51,855 nucleotides of DNA, taken from NCBI GenBank assembly GCA_013426785.1, contig JACDZI010000014.1:1-51855 (forward strand), read 5' to 3'. Source of the DNA: Rhodocyclaceae bacterium (GTDB lineage Bacteria; Pseudomonadota; Gammaproteobacteria; Burkholderiales; Rhodocyclaceae). The notes under the pieces are model-generated. The model was not told the origin of the DNA. It saw only the letters and a program-made list of their open reading frames with translations, and searched no databases. The translations under genes and the position numbers were made by a program. Numbering within the stretch: the stretch's first letter is position 1; every line of letters starts with the position of its first letter. This document shows positions 25,258 through 33,480 of this stretch, in pieces.

Positions 25258-25369
25258 GGGCTTTCCTGTCGATGGCTGTTTATCGGCGAATAAAAATAAC
25301 TCCGTTGTGGCGGGGGAGCATGGCTGCAAGAATATCTCAAAATCCTAATAAACAAATTCCAATGAATTT

Positions 25370-28288
25370 ATGGAACCGGCGGAGAAGATGACCCAACCAT
25401 CCGGACAGGAAGTCAAAAAGACCACCTGCTACATGTGTGCCTGCCGCTGCGGTATCCGCGTGCATCTGCGCGATGGCGAGGTGCGTTTTATCGACGGCAA
25501 CCCCGACCACCCGCTCAACAAGGGGGTGATCTGCGCCAAGGGTTCGTCCGGCATCATGAAGCAGTATTCTCCCGCGCGCCTGACGCAACCCCTGCGCCGC
25601 AAGGCCGGGGCCGAGCGCGGCGTGGGCGAGTTCGAGCCGATTTCGTGGGAGGAGACGTTCACGATCCTCGCCGAGCGGCTCGGCAAGATCCGCGCGACCG
25701 ACCCGAAGAAATTTGCCTTGTTTACCGGCCGCGACCAGATGCAGGCCCTAACCGGCCTGTTCGCCCGCCAGTTCGGTACGCCCAACTACGCGGCGCACGG
25801 CGGCTTCTGCTCAGTGAATATGGCCGCCGGCATGATCTACACCATCGGCGGCTCGTTCTGGGAATTCGGCGGGCCAGACCTCGATCGCGCCAAGTTGTTC
25901 GTGATGATCGGCACCGCCGAGGACCATCACTCTAATCCGCTCAAGATGGCGCTGGCCAAGTTCAAGCGCGACGGTGGCCGCTTCGTCTCGATCAACCCGG
26001 TACGCACCGGCTATTCGGCCATCGCCGACGAGTGGGTGCCAATCCGCCCCGGTACCGACGGTGCCTTTCTGCTGGCGGTGATCCACGAGATCATCTACAA
26101 GGGCCTCTACGACCGCGAGTTCCTCGTGCAGTACTCGAATGCCGGCGAACTGGTGAACTGCGACGCGGCCAGCGACGAGTTCGGCATGTTCCTGCGCACC
26201 GAAGTGCCGGAGGAGGAAGCCTGCTACGACCCGCAGGACAAGCTGTGGTGGGACCGTAACGCCAACAAGCCGGTCGTCACCCACACGCCGGGCAGCGATC
26301 CCTTCCTGCGTGGCGAATTCCGCATGTCCGACGGCACGCCGGTCAAGCCGGCCTTCCAGTTGCTGAAGGAGCGTGTCAAGGACAGCACGCCAGAATGGGC
26401 TGCGGAAATTACCGGTATCCCGGCCGCCACCATCCGCCGCCTCGCCCACGAAATGGGCGTTACCGCACGCGACCAGCACATCGAACTGCCGATCGCCTGG
26501 ACCGACGCCTGGGGCAAGGAGCACAACACCGTCACCGGCAATCCGGTCGCCTTCCACGCCATGCGCGGCCTGGCGGCCCATTCGAACGGCTTCCAGACCA
26601 TCCGGGCGCTCGGCATCCTGATGTCCTTGCTGGGGACCATCGACCGGCCCGGCGGTTTCCGCCACAAGGTGCCCTTCCCGCGGCCGATCCCGCCCTGCGC
26701 GCGCACGCCCAACCACCCGAATGCGGTGCAGCCCAACACGCCGCTCGACGGCATGGCGCTCGGCTGGCCCGCCGACCCGGACGACCTGTTCGTGGATGAA
26801 AACGGCGGCCCGGTCCGCATCGACAAGGGTTTTTCCTGGGAATACCCGCTGTCGGTGCATGGCCTGATGCACAACGTCATCACCAACGCCTGGCGCGGCG
26901 ACCCGTACCAGATCGACACCTTGCTGATCTTCATGGCCAACATGGCATGGAACTCGACCATGAACACGGTCGAGGTGCGCAAGATGTTGAATGACAAAGT
27001 CAGCGACAAGGATGGGAACGACGACTACAAGATTCCCTTCATCGTCGTCTGCGATGCCTTCCAGTCGGAGATGACGGCCTTCGCCGACCTGATCCTGCCC
27101 GATACCACCTACCTCGAACGCCACGACGTGATGTCGCTGCTCGACCGACCGATCTCCGAATTCGACGGGCCGGTCGATTCGGTACGCATCCCCGTGCTGC
27201 CGCCGACAGGCGAGTGCAAGCCCTTCCAGGAAGTGCTGATCGAGCTGGGCTCGCGCCTCAAGCTACCGGCCTTCACCACCAAGGACGGCCAGCGCAAGTT
27301 CCGCGACTACCCGGATTTCATCGTCAATTACGAGACCGAGCCGGGTTCCGGCATCGGCTTCCTCGCCGGTTGGCGTGGCAAGGACGGTGATAAGTCGCTG
27401 CGTGGCGAGCCGAACCCCAACCAGTGGGAGATGTACGCCAAGAACGATTGCGTGTTCCACTACGAACTGCCCAAGAGCTACCAGTACATGCGCAACTGGA
27501 ACCAGGGCTATCTGGAATGGAGCCAGCGCAACCGCATTACCCGCTACGCCGAGCCGATCCTCATCAACATCTATTCGGAAGTGCTGATGCGCTTCCGCCA
27601 GGCTGCCCAGGGCAAGGGTTTTTCGCGCAAGCCGCCGGCGCATCTCGCGAAACGCGTTGAAACCTACTTCGATCCGCTGCCGTTCTTCTACGAAACGCTG
27701 GAAGGGCAGGCCACCGACAAGCAGCAGTATCCGCTGGCGGCGATCACCCAGCGACCGATGGCGATGTACCACTCCTGGGATTCGCAGAACGCCTGGCTGC
27801 GGCAGATTCACGCCTACAACGTGCTGTACGTGAATACGCAGACCGCCCGCGCCAACGGCATCGAGGACGAAGACTGGATCTGGGTCGAATCGCAGTGGGG
27901 CAAGGTCAAGTGCATGGCGAAGCATTCCGAGGCGGTCGAGCCGGGCACGGTGTGGACCTGGAACGCCATCGGCAAGGCGGCGGGTGCCTGGAGCCTGACG
28001 CCGGATGCCAACGAGTCGCAGCAGGGCTTCTTGCTCAACCATGTTATTTCCGAGGAGCTGCCGTCCGCGGCTGGCCCCGTGTCCAATTCCGACCCGATCA
28101 CCGGGCAGGCCGCGTGGTACGACGTGCGGGTGAAGATTTACAAGGCTGACGAAAAAGTCGGCGCTGGCGAGACGGCCTCAGTCAGCCAAACCACATGGCC
28201 GCAGTTCGCGCCGCTGAAACCCTATCCCGGCCAGGCGGAGCCAAAATCCGTCTGGAACTACTTTGCCGGGAAAGGAGGCAAGAAATGA
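25370..28288 (+). CDS. soeA: SoeA, molybdopterin subunit of cytoplasmic sulfite dehydrogenase
   Basis: SoeABC oxidises sulfite to sulfate in the cytoplasm and passes electrons to quinone. The 972-residue protein has an N-terminal 4Fe-4S site (CYMCACRCGIRV with GVICAKG) and the Mo-bis-MGD domains of the DMSO reductase family. No Tat signal is present, which supports a cytoplasmic location. The ATG at 25370 is used, but MTQPSGQ seven codons on, after GGAGAAG, is possible. The C-terminal region carries KVGAGETA (residues 928-935) from a 24-bp element. The soeB start overlaps the stop (ATGA). A polysulfide or tetrathionate reductase is a weaker alternative. Confidence 0.88.
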   Translation: MEPAEKMTQPSGQEVKKTTCYMCACRCGIRVHLRDGEVRFIDGNPDHPLNKGVICAKGSSGIMKQYSPARLTQPLRRKAGAERGVGEFEPISWEETFTILAERLGKIRATDPKKFALFTGRDQMQALTGLFARQFGTPNYAAHGGFCSVNMAAGMIYTIGGSFWEFGGPDLDRAKLFVMIGTAEDHHSNPLKMALAKFKRDGGRFVSINPVRTGYSAIADEWVPIRPGTDGAFLLAVIHEIIYKGLYDREFLVQYSNAGELVNCDAASDEFGMFLRTEVPEEEACYDPQDKLWWDRNANKPVVTHTPGSDPFLRGEFRMSDGTPVKPAFQLLKERVKDSTPEWAAEITGIPAATIRRLAHEMGVTARDQHIELPIAWTDAWGKEHNTVTGNPVAFHAMRGLAAHSNGFQTIRALGILMSLLGTIDRPGGFRHKVPFPRPIPPCARTPNHPNAVQPNTPLDGMALGWPADPDDLFVDENGGPVRIDKGFSWEYPLSVHGLMHNVITNAWRGDPYQIDTLLIFMANMAWNSTMNTVEVRKMLNDKVSDKDGNDDYKIPFIVVCDAFQSEMTAFADLILPDTTYLERHDVMSLLDRPISEFDGPVDSVRIPVLPPTGECKPFQEVLIELGSRLKLPAFTTKDGQRKFRDYPDFIVNYETEPGSGIGFLAGWRGKDGDKSLRGEPNPNQWEMYAKNDCVFHYELPKSYQYMRNWNQGYLEWSQRNRITRYAEPILINIYSEVLMRFRQAAQGKGFSRKPPAHLAKRVETYFDPLPFFYETLEGQATDKQQYPLAAITQRPMAMYHSWDSQNAWLRQIHAYNVLYVNTQTARANGIEDEDWIWVESQWGKVKCMAKHSEAVEPGTVWTWNAIGKAAGAWSLTPDANESQQGFLLNHVISEELPSAAGPVSNSDPITGQAAWYDVRVKIYKADEKVGAGETASVSQTTWPQFAPLKPYPGQAEPKSVWNYFAGKGGKK
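28152..28176 (+). repeat. 24-bp dispersed element, copy 7 (inside soeA)
   Basis: Reads AAAAAGTCGGCGCTGGC, then GAGACGGC, in frame as KVGAGETA between KIYKADE and SVSQTTWPQF. It lies in the C-terminal tail after the molybdopterin-binding domain. Confidence 0.9.
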
Positions 28289-29016
28289 CGCAACTTGCCC
28301 TGGTGATTGACCTCAACGTCTGCGTCGGCTGCCACGCCTGCGTGACCAACTGCAAGGAGTGGAACACCTCCGGCGAGGCTGGCCCGATGGTGGACCGGAA
28401 TCCCTACGGCAAGGACCCGAACGGCACCTTCTTCAATCGCGTGCAAACCTTCGAGGTCGGCGAATTCCCGCAGACCGAAACCGTCCATTTCCCCAAGTCC
28501 TGCCTGCATTGCGAGGAACCGCCCTGCGTGCCGGTCTGCCCGACGGGGGCATCCTACAAGCGCAAGGAGGACGGCATCGTCCTCGTCGACTACGACAAGT
28601 GTATCGGTTGCAAGTACTGCTCGTGGGCCTGCCCTTACGGCGCGCGCGAACTCGATGCCGACCAGCGGGTGATGAAGAAATGCACGCTGTGCGTCGACCG
28701 CATCTACGACACCACGATGACCGCCGAGGAACGCCGCCCCGCCTGCGTGCGCGCCTGCCCGACCAGCGCCCGGCTGTTCGGCGACATCCACGACCCGGAT
28801 TCCGAGGTTTCGCACGCGATCCGCGAAGCCGGCGGCTACCAGTTGATGCCGGAATGCGGCACCTACCCGGCCAATCACTACCTGCCGCGCCGCAAGGTGA
28901 AGCTGCGCATCCGTGAGGACGAGATCGAGCGCGCCGACAACCCGCTCAAGATCGACGGGCAGTTGCCCAAGCCGGGCAAGGCCGAGCCGACCCTCGACGA
29001 CGTCAGTTCCTGGTGA
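28285..29016 (+). CDS. soeB: SoeB, iron-sulfur subunit
   Basis: The 243-residue protein has four ferredoxin-type clusters: CVGCHACVTNCKEWN at residue 12, CLHCEEPPCVPVCPTGA near 74, CIGCKYCSWACPYGAR near 108, and CTLCVDRIYD with CVRACPTSA near 130-160. It moves electrons from SoeA to the membrane subunit. GGAGG lies in the soeA 3' end, and the ATG overlaps the soeA stop. The Cys spacing matches DmsB/NrfC-type proteins. Confidence 0.92.
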   Translation: MTQLALVIDLNVCVGCHACVTNCKEWNTSGEAGPMVDRNPYGKDPNGTFFNRVQTFEVGEFPQTETVHFPKSCLHCEEPPCVPVCPTGASYKRKEDGIVLVDYDKCIGCKYCSWACPYGARELDADQRVMKKCTLCVDRIYDTTMTAEERRPACVRACPTSARLFGDIHDPDSEVSHAIREAGGYQLMPECGTYPANHYLPRRKVKLRIREDEIERADNPLKIDGQLPKPGKAEPTLDDVSSW

Positions 29017-29026
29017 GGTAAACAAA

Positions 29027-30004
29027 TTGAATCCCGCCTACTCCGTCGTTTTCCTCACCACGCTGATCGGTGCCGGCCAGGGCCTGTTCCTCGCTCTGTT
29101 CACCATCGAATCCTATGCCGCCTTCGGCCTTCTGCCGCCCCAGTCGAGCGACTTCTATGCGCTGGGCGGCGAGATTTCCTTCGCGCTGCTGTCGCTGGGC
29201 CTATTCGCCTCCTTCTTCCACCTCGGCCGCCCGGAACGCGCCTGGCGTTCCGCCACCCAGTGGCGCACCTCGTGGCTGTCTCGTGAAGTCATCGCGCTGC
29301 CCGCTTTCATGGGCGTCAGCTTCCTGTATGGCGTCGCCCACTGGACGGGCGTCAATCCGGTGCTGGGCGAACTGTACAGCGGCATGCCGGTCAACATCAC
29401 TGCCGTGCTCGGTGTCGCCGGCTCCGTGCTGGCCTTCGCGCTGTTCGTCTGCACCGCCATGATCTACGCCTGCGTGCGCTTCATCCGCGAGTGGCATTCC
29501 CCGTTGACGGTGATCAACTACATCCTGCTCGGCGGCGCTTCCGGCTTCAGCATGGCGGCCGCCCTCGCCGCCTACATGGCGCCGGCGGTGATGCCGCTGC
29601 TGGCCGGCTGGGCACTGATCATCACCACGCTCGGCCTGATCGGCCGGGGGGCCAGCCTGATCCGCAACGCCCGCCTCAAGCCCAAATCCACCCTGCAGAC
29701 GGCCATCGGCATCAAGCACCAGCACATTGTGCAGAAATCGATGGGGCTGATGGGCGGCAGCTTCAACACCCGCGAATTTTTCCATGGCCAGGGAGCGGGG
29801 CGGCTGCGCTCGCTCAAGTGGGGCTTCCTGCTCAGTGTGTTCGTCGTGCCGATGGGCCTGCTCGGGGTCGGGCTGGTCTCGGCTTCGGGCGAAGTGCTGG
29901 TCCTCGCCTGCGTGGTGCAGTATCTCGGCTTGCTGGTCGAGCGCTGGTTTTTTCTCGCCCAGTCCTACCACCCGCAAAACCTGTATTACCAGTCGGTCTC
30001 ATGA
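29027..30004 (+). CDS. soeC: SoeC, membrane anchor subunit (DmsC/NrfD-like)
   Basis: The 325-residue protein has about eight hydrophobic spans starting with SVVFLTTLIGAGQGLFLALF, and the FHLGRPERAWR motif typical of DmsC-type quinone-binding subunits. No ATG fits the family start; a TTG at 29027 (reading MNPAYSVVFL) has GAGG 8 nt upstream and is 10 bp after the soeB stop, so I use it. It anchors SoeAB to the inner face of the membrane and hands electrons to quinone. Confidence 0.88.
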   Translation: MNPAYSVVFLTTLIGAGQGLFLALFTIESYAAFGLLPPQSSDFYALGGEISFALLSLGLFASFFHLGRPERAWRSATQWRTSWLSREVIALPAFMGVSFLYGVAHWTGVNPVLGELYSGMPVNITAVLGVAGSVLAFALFVCTAMIYACVRFIREWHSPLTVINYILLGGASGFSMAAALAAYMAPAVMPLLAGWALIITTLGLIGRGASLIRNARLKPKSTLQTAIGIKHQHIVQKSMGLMGGSFNTREFFHGQGAGRLRSLKWGFLLSVFVVPMGLLGVGLVSASGEVLVLACVVQYLGLLVERWFFLAQSYHPQNLYYQSVS

Positions 30005-30015
30005 AAGCCGGCAAA

Positions 30016-30078
30016 CAAATAGTCCGATGATGGAAACCAGTTTGACTATTTGCTGCAATATCGATTGGGGCTTATGAT
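30016..30078 (+). promoter_or_regulatory. tusA promoter with inverted repeat
   Basis: A perfect 9-bp inverted repeat, CAAATAGTC (30016-30024) and GACTATTTG (30044-30052), with 19 nt between, lies just beyond soeC. Its right arm overlaps a -35-like TTGCTG (30050-30055), followed after 17 bp by TATGAT (30073-30078). This would be the tusA promoter with a potential operator. A weak soeC terminator is the alternative, but no T-run follows. Confidence 0.5.
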
Positions 30079-30120
30079 TGCCCTGCTTCTTCAACCAACG
30101 ACTCAACAGTGGAGGGAATA

Positions 30121-30348
30121 ATGAATTTCGACAAGGAACTGGACGCCCGCGGCCTGAACTGCCCGTTGCCGATCCTGCGTGCAAAAAAGGCATTGAACGA
30201 AATGACCAGTGGTCAGGTGTTGCACATCGTCTCGACCGATCCGGGCTCTGTGAAGGACTTCGCCGCTTTTTCCAAGCAGACCGGCAACGAACTGCTGTCC
30301 AGCGCAGAGAACAACAAGGAATTCGAGTTCTACATCAAGCGCAAGTAA
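30121..30348 (+). CDS. tusA: TusA sulfur-carrier protein
   Basis: The 75-residue protein has the TusA signature DARGLNCPLPILRAKKAL with the persulfide-carrying Cys in CPxP, and the usual beta-alpha fold. GGAGGG precedes the ATG. TusA passes sulfane sulfur between rhodaneses, DsrE proteins and oxidation enzymes in sulfur oxidisers, and also serves tRNA thiolation elsewhere. Here, between soeABC and a DsrE-family gene, the oxidative role is more likely. A 24-bp element follows 2 nt after its stop. Confidence 0.92.
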   Translation: MNFDKELDARGLNCPLPILRAKKALNEMTSGQVLHIVSTDPGSVKDFAAFSKQTGNELLSSAENNKEFEFYIKRK

Positions 30349-30350
30349 TG

Positions 30351-30374
30351 AAAAGTCGGCGCCGGCAGGACGGC
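30351..30374 (+). repeat. 24-bp dispersed element, copy 8 (after tusA)
   Basis: AAAAGTCGGCGCCGGC, then AGGACGGC, starting 2 nt past the tusA stop and in tusA orientation. Its end forms part of the terminator stem that follows. Confidence 0.9.
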
Positions 30375-30417
30375 GCCCAGCAGCGGGAAGCGTCCGAACT
30401 TGATGGGCGCTTTTCTT
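30373..30417 (+). terminator. Putative tusA terminator
   Basis: GCGCCC (30373-30378) pairs with GGGCGC (30405-30410) across a 26-nt loop, followed by TTTTCTTT. The left arm begins in the last bases of the 24-bp element, so the element may have added to or altered the terminator. Confidence 0.5.
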
Positions 30418-30460
30418 TGCCTTCTATGCTGTTATAAATAGATTCGCTGCATGTTATGGT

Positions 30461-30474
30461 GTGATCTATATCAT
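30461..30474. promoter_or_regulatory. FNR/CRP-like palindrome before DsrE-family gene
   Basis: GTGATCTATATCAT matches the FNR box at 8 of 10 positions. It lies only 30 bp before the start codon, too near for class II activation, so it could be a repressor-type site or a weak match. Confidence 0.3.
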
Positions 30475-30503
30475 CATTCGCCGATAAGAACAGAGGAGAG
30501 AAC

Positions 30504-31109
30504 ATGACCACCCCAGCAGAAATCGATGAACTGGTCAACAAGCGTCTTGACGAACTGTTGCCGCAGAAGCTCGAAGCGCTGTTGCAGGCCCGCGCAGAAG
30601 CGAAAACCCCGTCGATGGCCATCATCGCCACCAAGGGTACGCTGGACTGGGCCTACCCGCCCTTCATCCTAGCCTCCACCGCCGCCGCACTCGGCTGGGA
30701 TGTCACCATCTTCTATACCTTCTATGGCCTCAATCTGGTCAAGAAGGATGTCTCCGACCTCAAGGTCAGCCCGCTGGGCAACCCCGGCATGCCGATGAAA
30801 ATGCCCTTCGGCCCGGACTGGTTCAAGAGCATCAACTGGAACATCCCCAATATCGTCCAGGCCGGCATCCCCGGTTTCGAAACCCTGGCGACCAGCCTGA
30901 TGCAGCAGACCATCAAGAACAACGGCGTCGCCACCATCGCCGAACTGCGGGAACTGGCGCAGGAAGCCGGAGTGAAGTTCGTTGTCTGCCAGATGACGGT
31001 CGAACTGTTCGGCTTCAGCCACGATGACTTCATTGATGGCATGGACTACGTCGGCGCTGCCTCATTCCTGCCAGTCGCGCAACAGGCCGACGTTACGCTG
31101 TTCATCTGA
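30504..31109 (+). CDS. DsrE2-like sulfur-relay protein
   Basis: The 201-residue protein belongs to the DsrE/DsrF/DrsH-like group: an N-terminal helical coil (EIDELVNKRLDELLPQKLEALL), then MAIIATKGTLDWAYPPFILASTAAALGWDVTIFYTFYGL, and a Cys in FVVCQMTVELFGF. The group is linked to sulfane sulfur transfer with TusA and rhodaneses; this is inference from the family. The fold has one predicted hydrophobic stretch but no signal peptide. A good SD (AGAGGAGAG) precedes the ATG. The tusA neighbour supports the sulfur relay role. Confidence 0.8.
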   Translation: MTTPAEIDELVNKRLDELLPQKLEALLQARAEAKTPSMAIIATKGTLDWAYPPFILASTAAALGWDVTIFYTFYGLNLVKKDVSDLKVSPLGNPGMPMKMPFGPDWFKSINWNIPNIVQAGIPGFETLATSLMQQTIKNNGVATIAELRELAQEAGVKFVVCQMTVELFGFSHDDFIDGMDYVGAASFLPVAQQADVTLFI

Positions 31110-31262
31110 TTGTCGTATTACCGCAACGAAACCAACATCAAGAACCGAGCGCAGCTAGCAAGCCTTTGTAACTTGCCGCCCAGAAGCCTAGATTGTCGCC
31201 ATTACTCAAGCCGGATAGCCGTCTTAATCTAACCACTTGCAACAAATACCAACGGGGGGATC

Positions 31263-32507
31263 ATGAAAATCAAGAAAATCGCAGCACTACTCGCCATCGC
31301 CGGACTTTCGACCTCGGCTTTCGCCACCAACGGCTATTTCTCGCACGGCTATGGCATCAAGGCCAAGGGTATGGGTGGTGTGGGCATTGCCCTGCCACAG
31401 GACGCACTGGCTGCCGCGACCAACCCGGCCGGCATGGTCATGGTCGGCAACCGCATGGACTTCGGCGTGGACTGGTTCCGGCCAATTCGTGACTCAGAAA
31501 TCGTTAGTGCAGGGCCTATAAGTGGAAAGTTCGATGGAAGCGATACCAAGGATTTCTTCATCCCCGAATTTGGTTACAACAGGATGATCAACCCGAACCT
31601 ATCCTTCGGCGTATCGGTCTATGGCAATGGTGGCATGAACACCGATTACAAAAATGGCATTCCGGCCTTCGCTTCGACTACAAGCGCCGGGGTAGACCTG
31701 ATGCAGTTGTTCATTGCTCCCACAGTGGCCTACAAGATCACCCCGGATCATGCCGTCGGGGCAACCTTGAATATTGCGTACCAGCGGTTTGAGGCAAGAG
31801 GCCTGCAAGGCTTTGACAATCCAGCATCTTCTTCTCAGGGTAACGTTACCAACAACGGTCATGACTCTTCTACCGGTTGGGGCATCCGTCTGGGCTACAC
31901 CGGAAAACTCTCCGACATGGTGACGGTGGGCGCGACCTACCAGACGAAAACCCGCATGAGCAAGTTTGGCGACTACAAGGGCTTGTTTGCTGAGGGAGGG
32001 GATTTCGATATTCCCGAGAACTACGGTGTCGGTATAGCGGTCAAGGCAACACCTGCCCTGACCGTTGCATTTGACGTCGTCGAAATCAAATACTCCGGCG
32101 TCAAATCAGTTTCCAATCCAATTTCTAACTTTGCAACTGCAACGCTAGGCAGCAATAATGGTCCCGGCTTTGGCTGGGACGACATGACGGTTTACAAACT
32201 TGGCTTCAGCTACGAGTATTCGAAAGACCTGACCCTGCGTGCCGGCTATAACCACGGCGACCAGCCCATTCCCTCTTCAGAGACAGCTTTCAACATCCTC
32301 GCTCCCGGCATCATTTCAGACCACCTGACGCTAGGCGCCACATGGACTCTAGCAAACAAGGATGAGCTCACGGTGAGCTATATGCATGGGTTTGAAAACA
32401 AGGTCAAAGGTGTTGGTTCGGGAACGTATGTGGGGTGGGGAGCTGGCGAAGCCAACCTCAAGATGTATCAGGATTCGCTTGGCATCGCATACGGCATGAA
32501 GTTCTAA
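31263..32507 (+). CDS. FadL/TodX-type outer-membrane protein
   Basis: The 414-residue protein has a signal peptide (MKIKKIAALLAIAGLSTSA, cleavage after AFA), then TNGYFSHGYGIKAKGMGGVGIALPQDALAAATNPAGM, the FadL N-terminal hatch pattern, and an amphipathic strand-rich body ending in KF. These channels take up hydrophobic compounds. In a sulfur cluster it might help elemental-sulfur contact or uptake, but a fatty acid or hydrocarbon role is equally possible. GGGGG lies before the ATG, and a terminator follows. Confidence 0.85.
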   Translation: MKIKKIAALLAIAGLSTSAFATNGYFSHGYGIKAKGMGGVGIALPQDALAAATNPAGMVMVGNRMDFGVDWFRPIRDSEIVSAGPISGKFDGSDTKDFFIPEFGYNRMINPNLSFGVSVYGNGGMNTDYKNGIPAFASTTSAGVDLMQLFIAPTVAYKITPDHAVGATLNIAYQRFEARGLQGFDNPASSSQGNVTNNGHDSSTGWGIRLGYTGKLSDMVTVGATYQTKTRMSKFGDYKGLFAEGGDFDIPENYGVGIAVKATPALTVAFDVVEIKYSGVKSVSNPISNFATATLGSNNGPGFGWDDMTVYKLGFSYEYSKDLTLRAGYNHGDQPIPSSETAFNILAPGIISDHLTLGATWTLANKDELTVSYMHGFENKVKGVGSGTYVGWGAGEANLKMYQDSLGIAYGMKF

Positions 32508-32522
32508 GCTGATCCTGCAAGG

Positions 32523-32550
32523 AAAAAAGGCCGGCCTAGCCGGCCTTTTT
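32523..32550 (+). terminator. Intrinsic terminator after FadL-type gene
   Basis: GGCCGGC (32529-32535) pairs with GCCGGCC (32539-32545) around CTA, flanked by six A and five T. It ends 43 bp after the gene's stop. Confidence 0.9.
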
Positions 32551-32592
32551 CATATGTGTCACAGATAACCACAACAGAAACGAGGAGACCCC

Positions 32593-33480
32593 ATGAAGAG
32601 AATCATTGCCGGCGCTGTACTAGCCGCTTTTTCGCTGCTGGCCCACGCCCTGCAGCCCTACGTCAGCGGCGACAAGCTGCAGGCCACCGACCTCAAGACG
32701 GCGATGACAGCGACGGAGCAGAAGCTCACCGCCGCCGGCTTTACCGTAATCGGCCGCCACACCCCCGCCGGCCTGCCCCAGCACGCGGCGATCGTCGTCA
32801 CTGAACCCGGCTATAGCGCCGCCCTTACCCAGGTCGGCGGCTCCGCCGTGGTCGGTTTACCGATCCGCGTGGGCGTCAAGGCCGACGGCACGGTGAGCTA
32901 CCAGAATCTCGAATACTGGCAGCGCGCCTACCTGCGCGACAATTACTCGAAGGCGGAAGTAGCCGTAAAGGCGACTGCCGGCAAGCTGCAGCAGGCACTC
33001 GGTGCAGGTAAGCCCTTCGGTGGCGACGTGAAGCCCGAGGAACTACCGACCTACCGCTACATGGCCGGCATGGAGCGCTTCGCCGACAAGAGCGAGCTGA
33101 AGACCTACGCCAGCTTCGACGAAGCGGTCAAGACGATCAACGACAACCTCGGCAAGGGTGTCGCCAAGACGGCGAAAGTCTATGAAGTGGTGATGCCCGA
33201 CAAGAAGTTGGCCGTGTTCGGCGTAGCCACCAACGATGCGGAAGACGGCGAAGGCTGGTGGGCCAAGAAGATCGGCCCCGACCACATCGCCGCGTTGCCC
33301 TGGGAAATCTTCGTGGTCGACAACAAGGCCTATGCCCTGTTCGCCCGCTACCGCACCGCGCTGGCCTGGCCGGACCTCGGCATGTTCGCCTTCATGGGCA
33401 TCGGCAGCCACCCTGACAGCAACCAGGGCATGATGGCCAAGGTGGCGGGCGGCGCCTATACCGGCAAAACCGAAAACTAA
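32593..33480 (+). CDS. Periplasmic DUF302-like protein
   Basis: The 295-residue protein starts with a signal peptide ([19 protein letters not shown]), so it is likely periplasmic. Two repeats of a small alpha/beta domain can be seen; the first (about 38-100) resembles DUF302, with [20 protein letters not shown]. The second half has [33 protein letters not shown]. There are no cysteines for heme. It lies after the FadL-type gene with its own SD (GAGGAG), and its stop overlaps the valS stop by 2 bp on the opposite strand. Function unknown. Confidence 0.55.
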   Translation: MKRIIAGAVLAAFSLLAHALQPYVSGDKLQATDLKTAMTATEQKLTAAGFTVIGRHTPAGLPQHAAIVVTEPGYSAALTQVGGSAVVGLPIRVGVKADGTVSYQNLEYWQRAYLRDNYSKAEVAVKATAGKLQQALGAGKPFGGDVKPEELPTYRYMAGMERFADKSELKTYASFDEAVKTINDNLGKGVAKTAKVYEVVMPDKKLAVFGVATNDAEDGEGWWAKKIGPDHIAALPWEIFVVDNKAYALFARYRTALAWPDLGMFAFMGIGSHPDSNQGMMAKVAGGAYTGKTEN

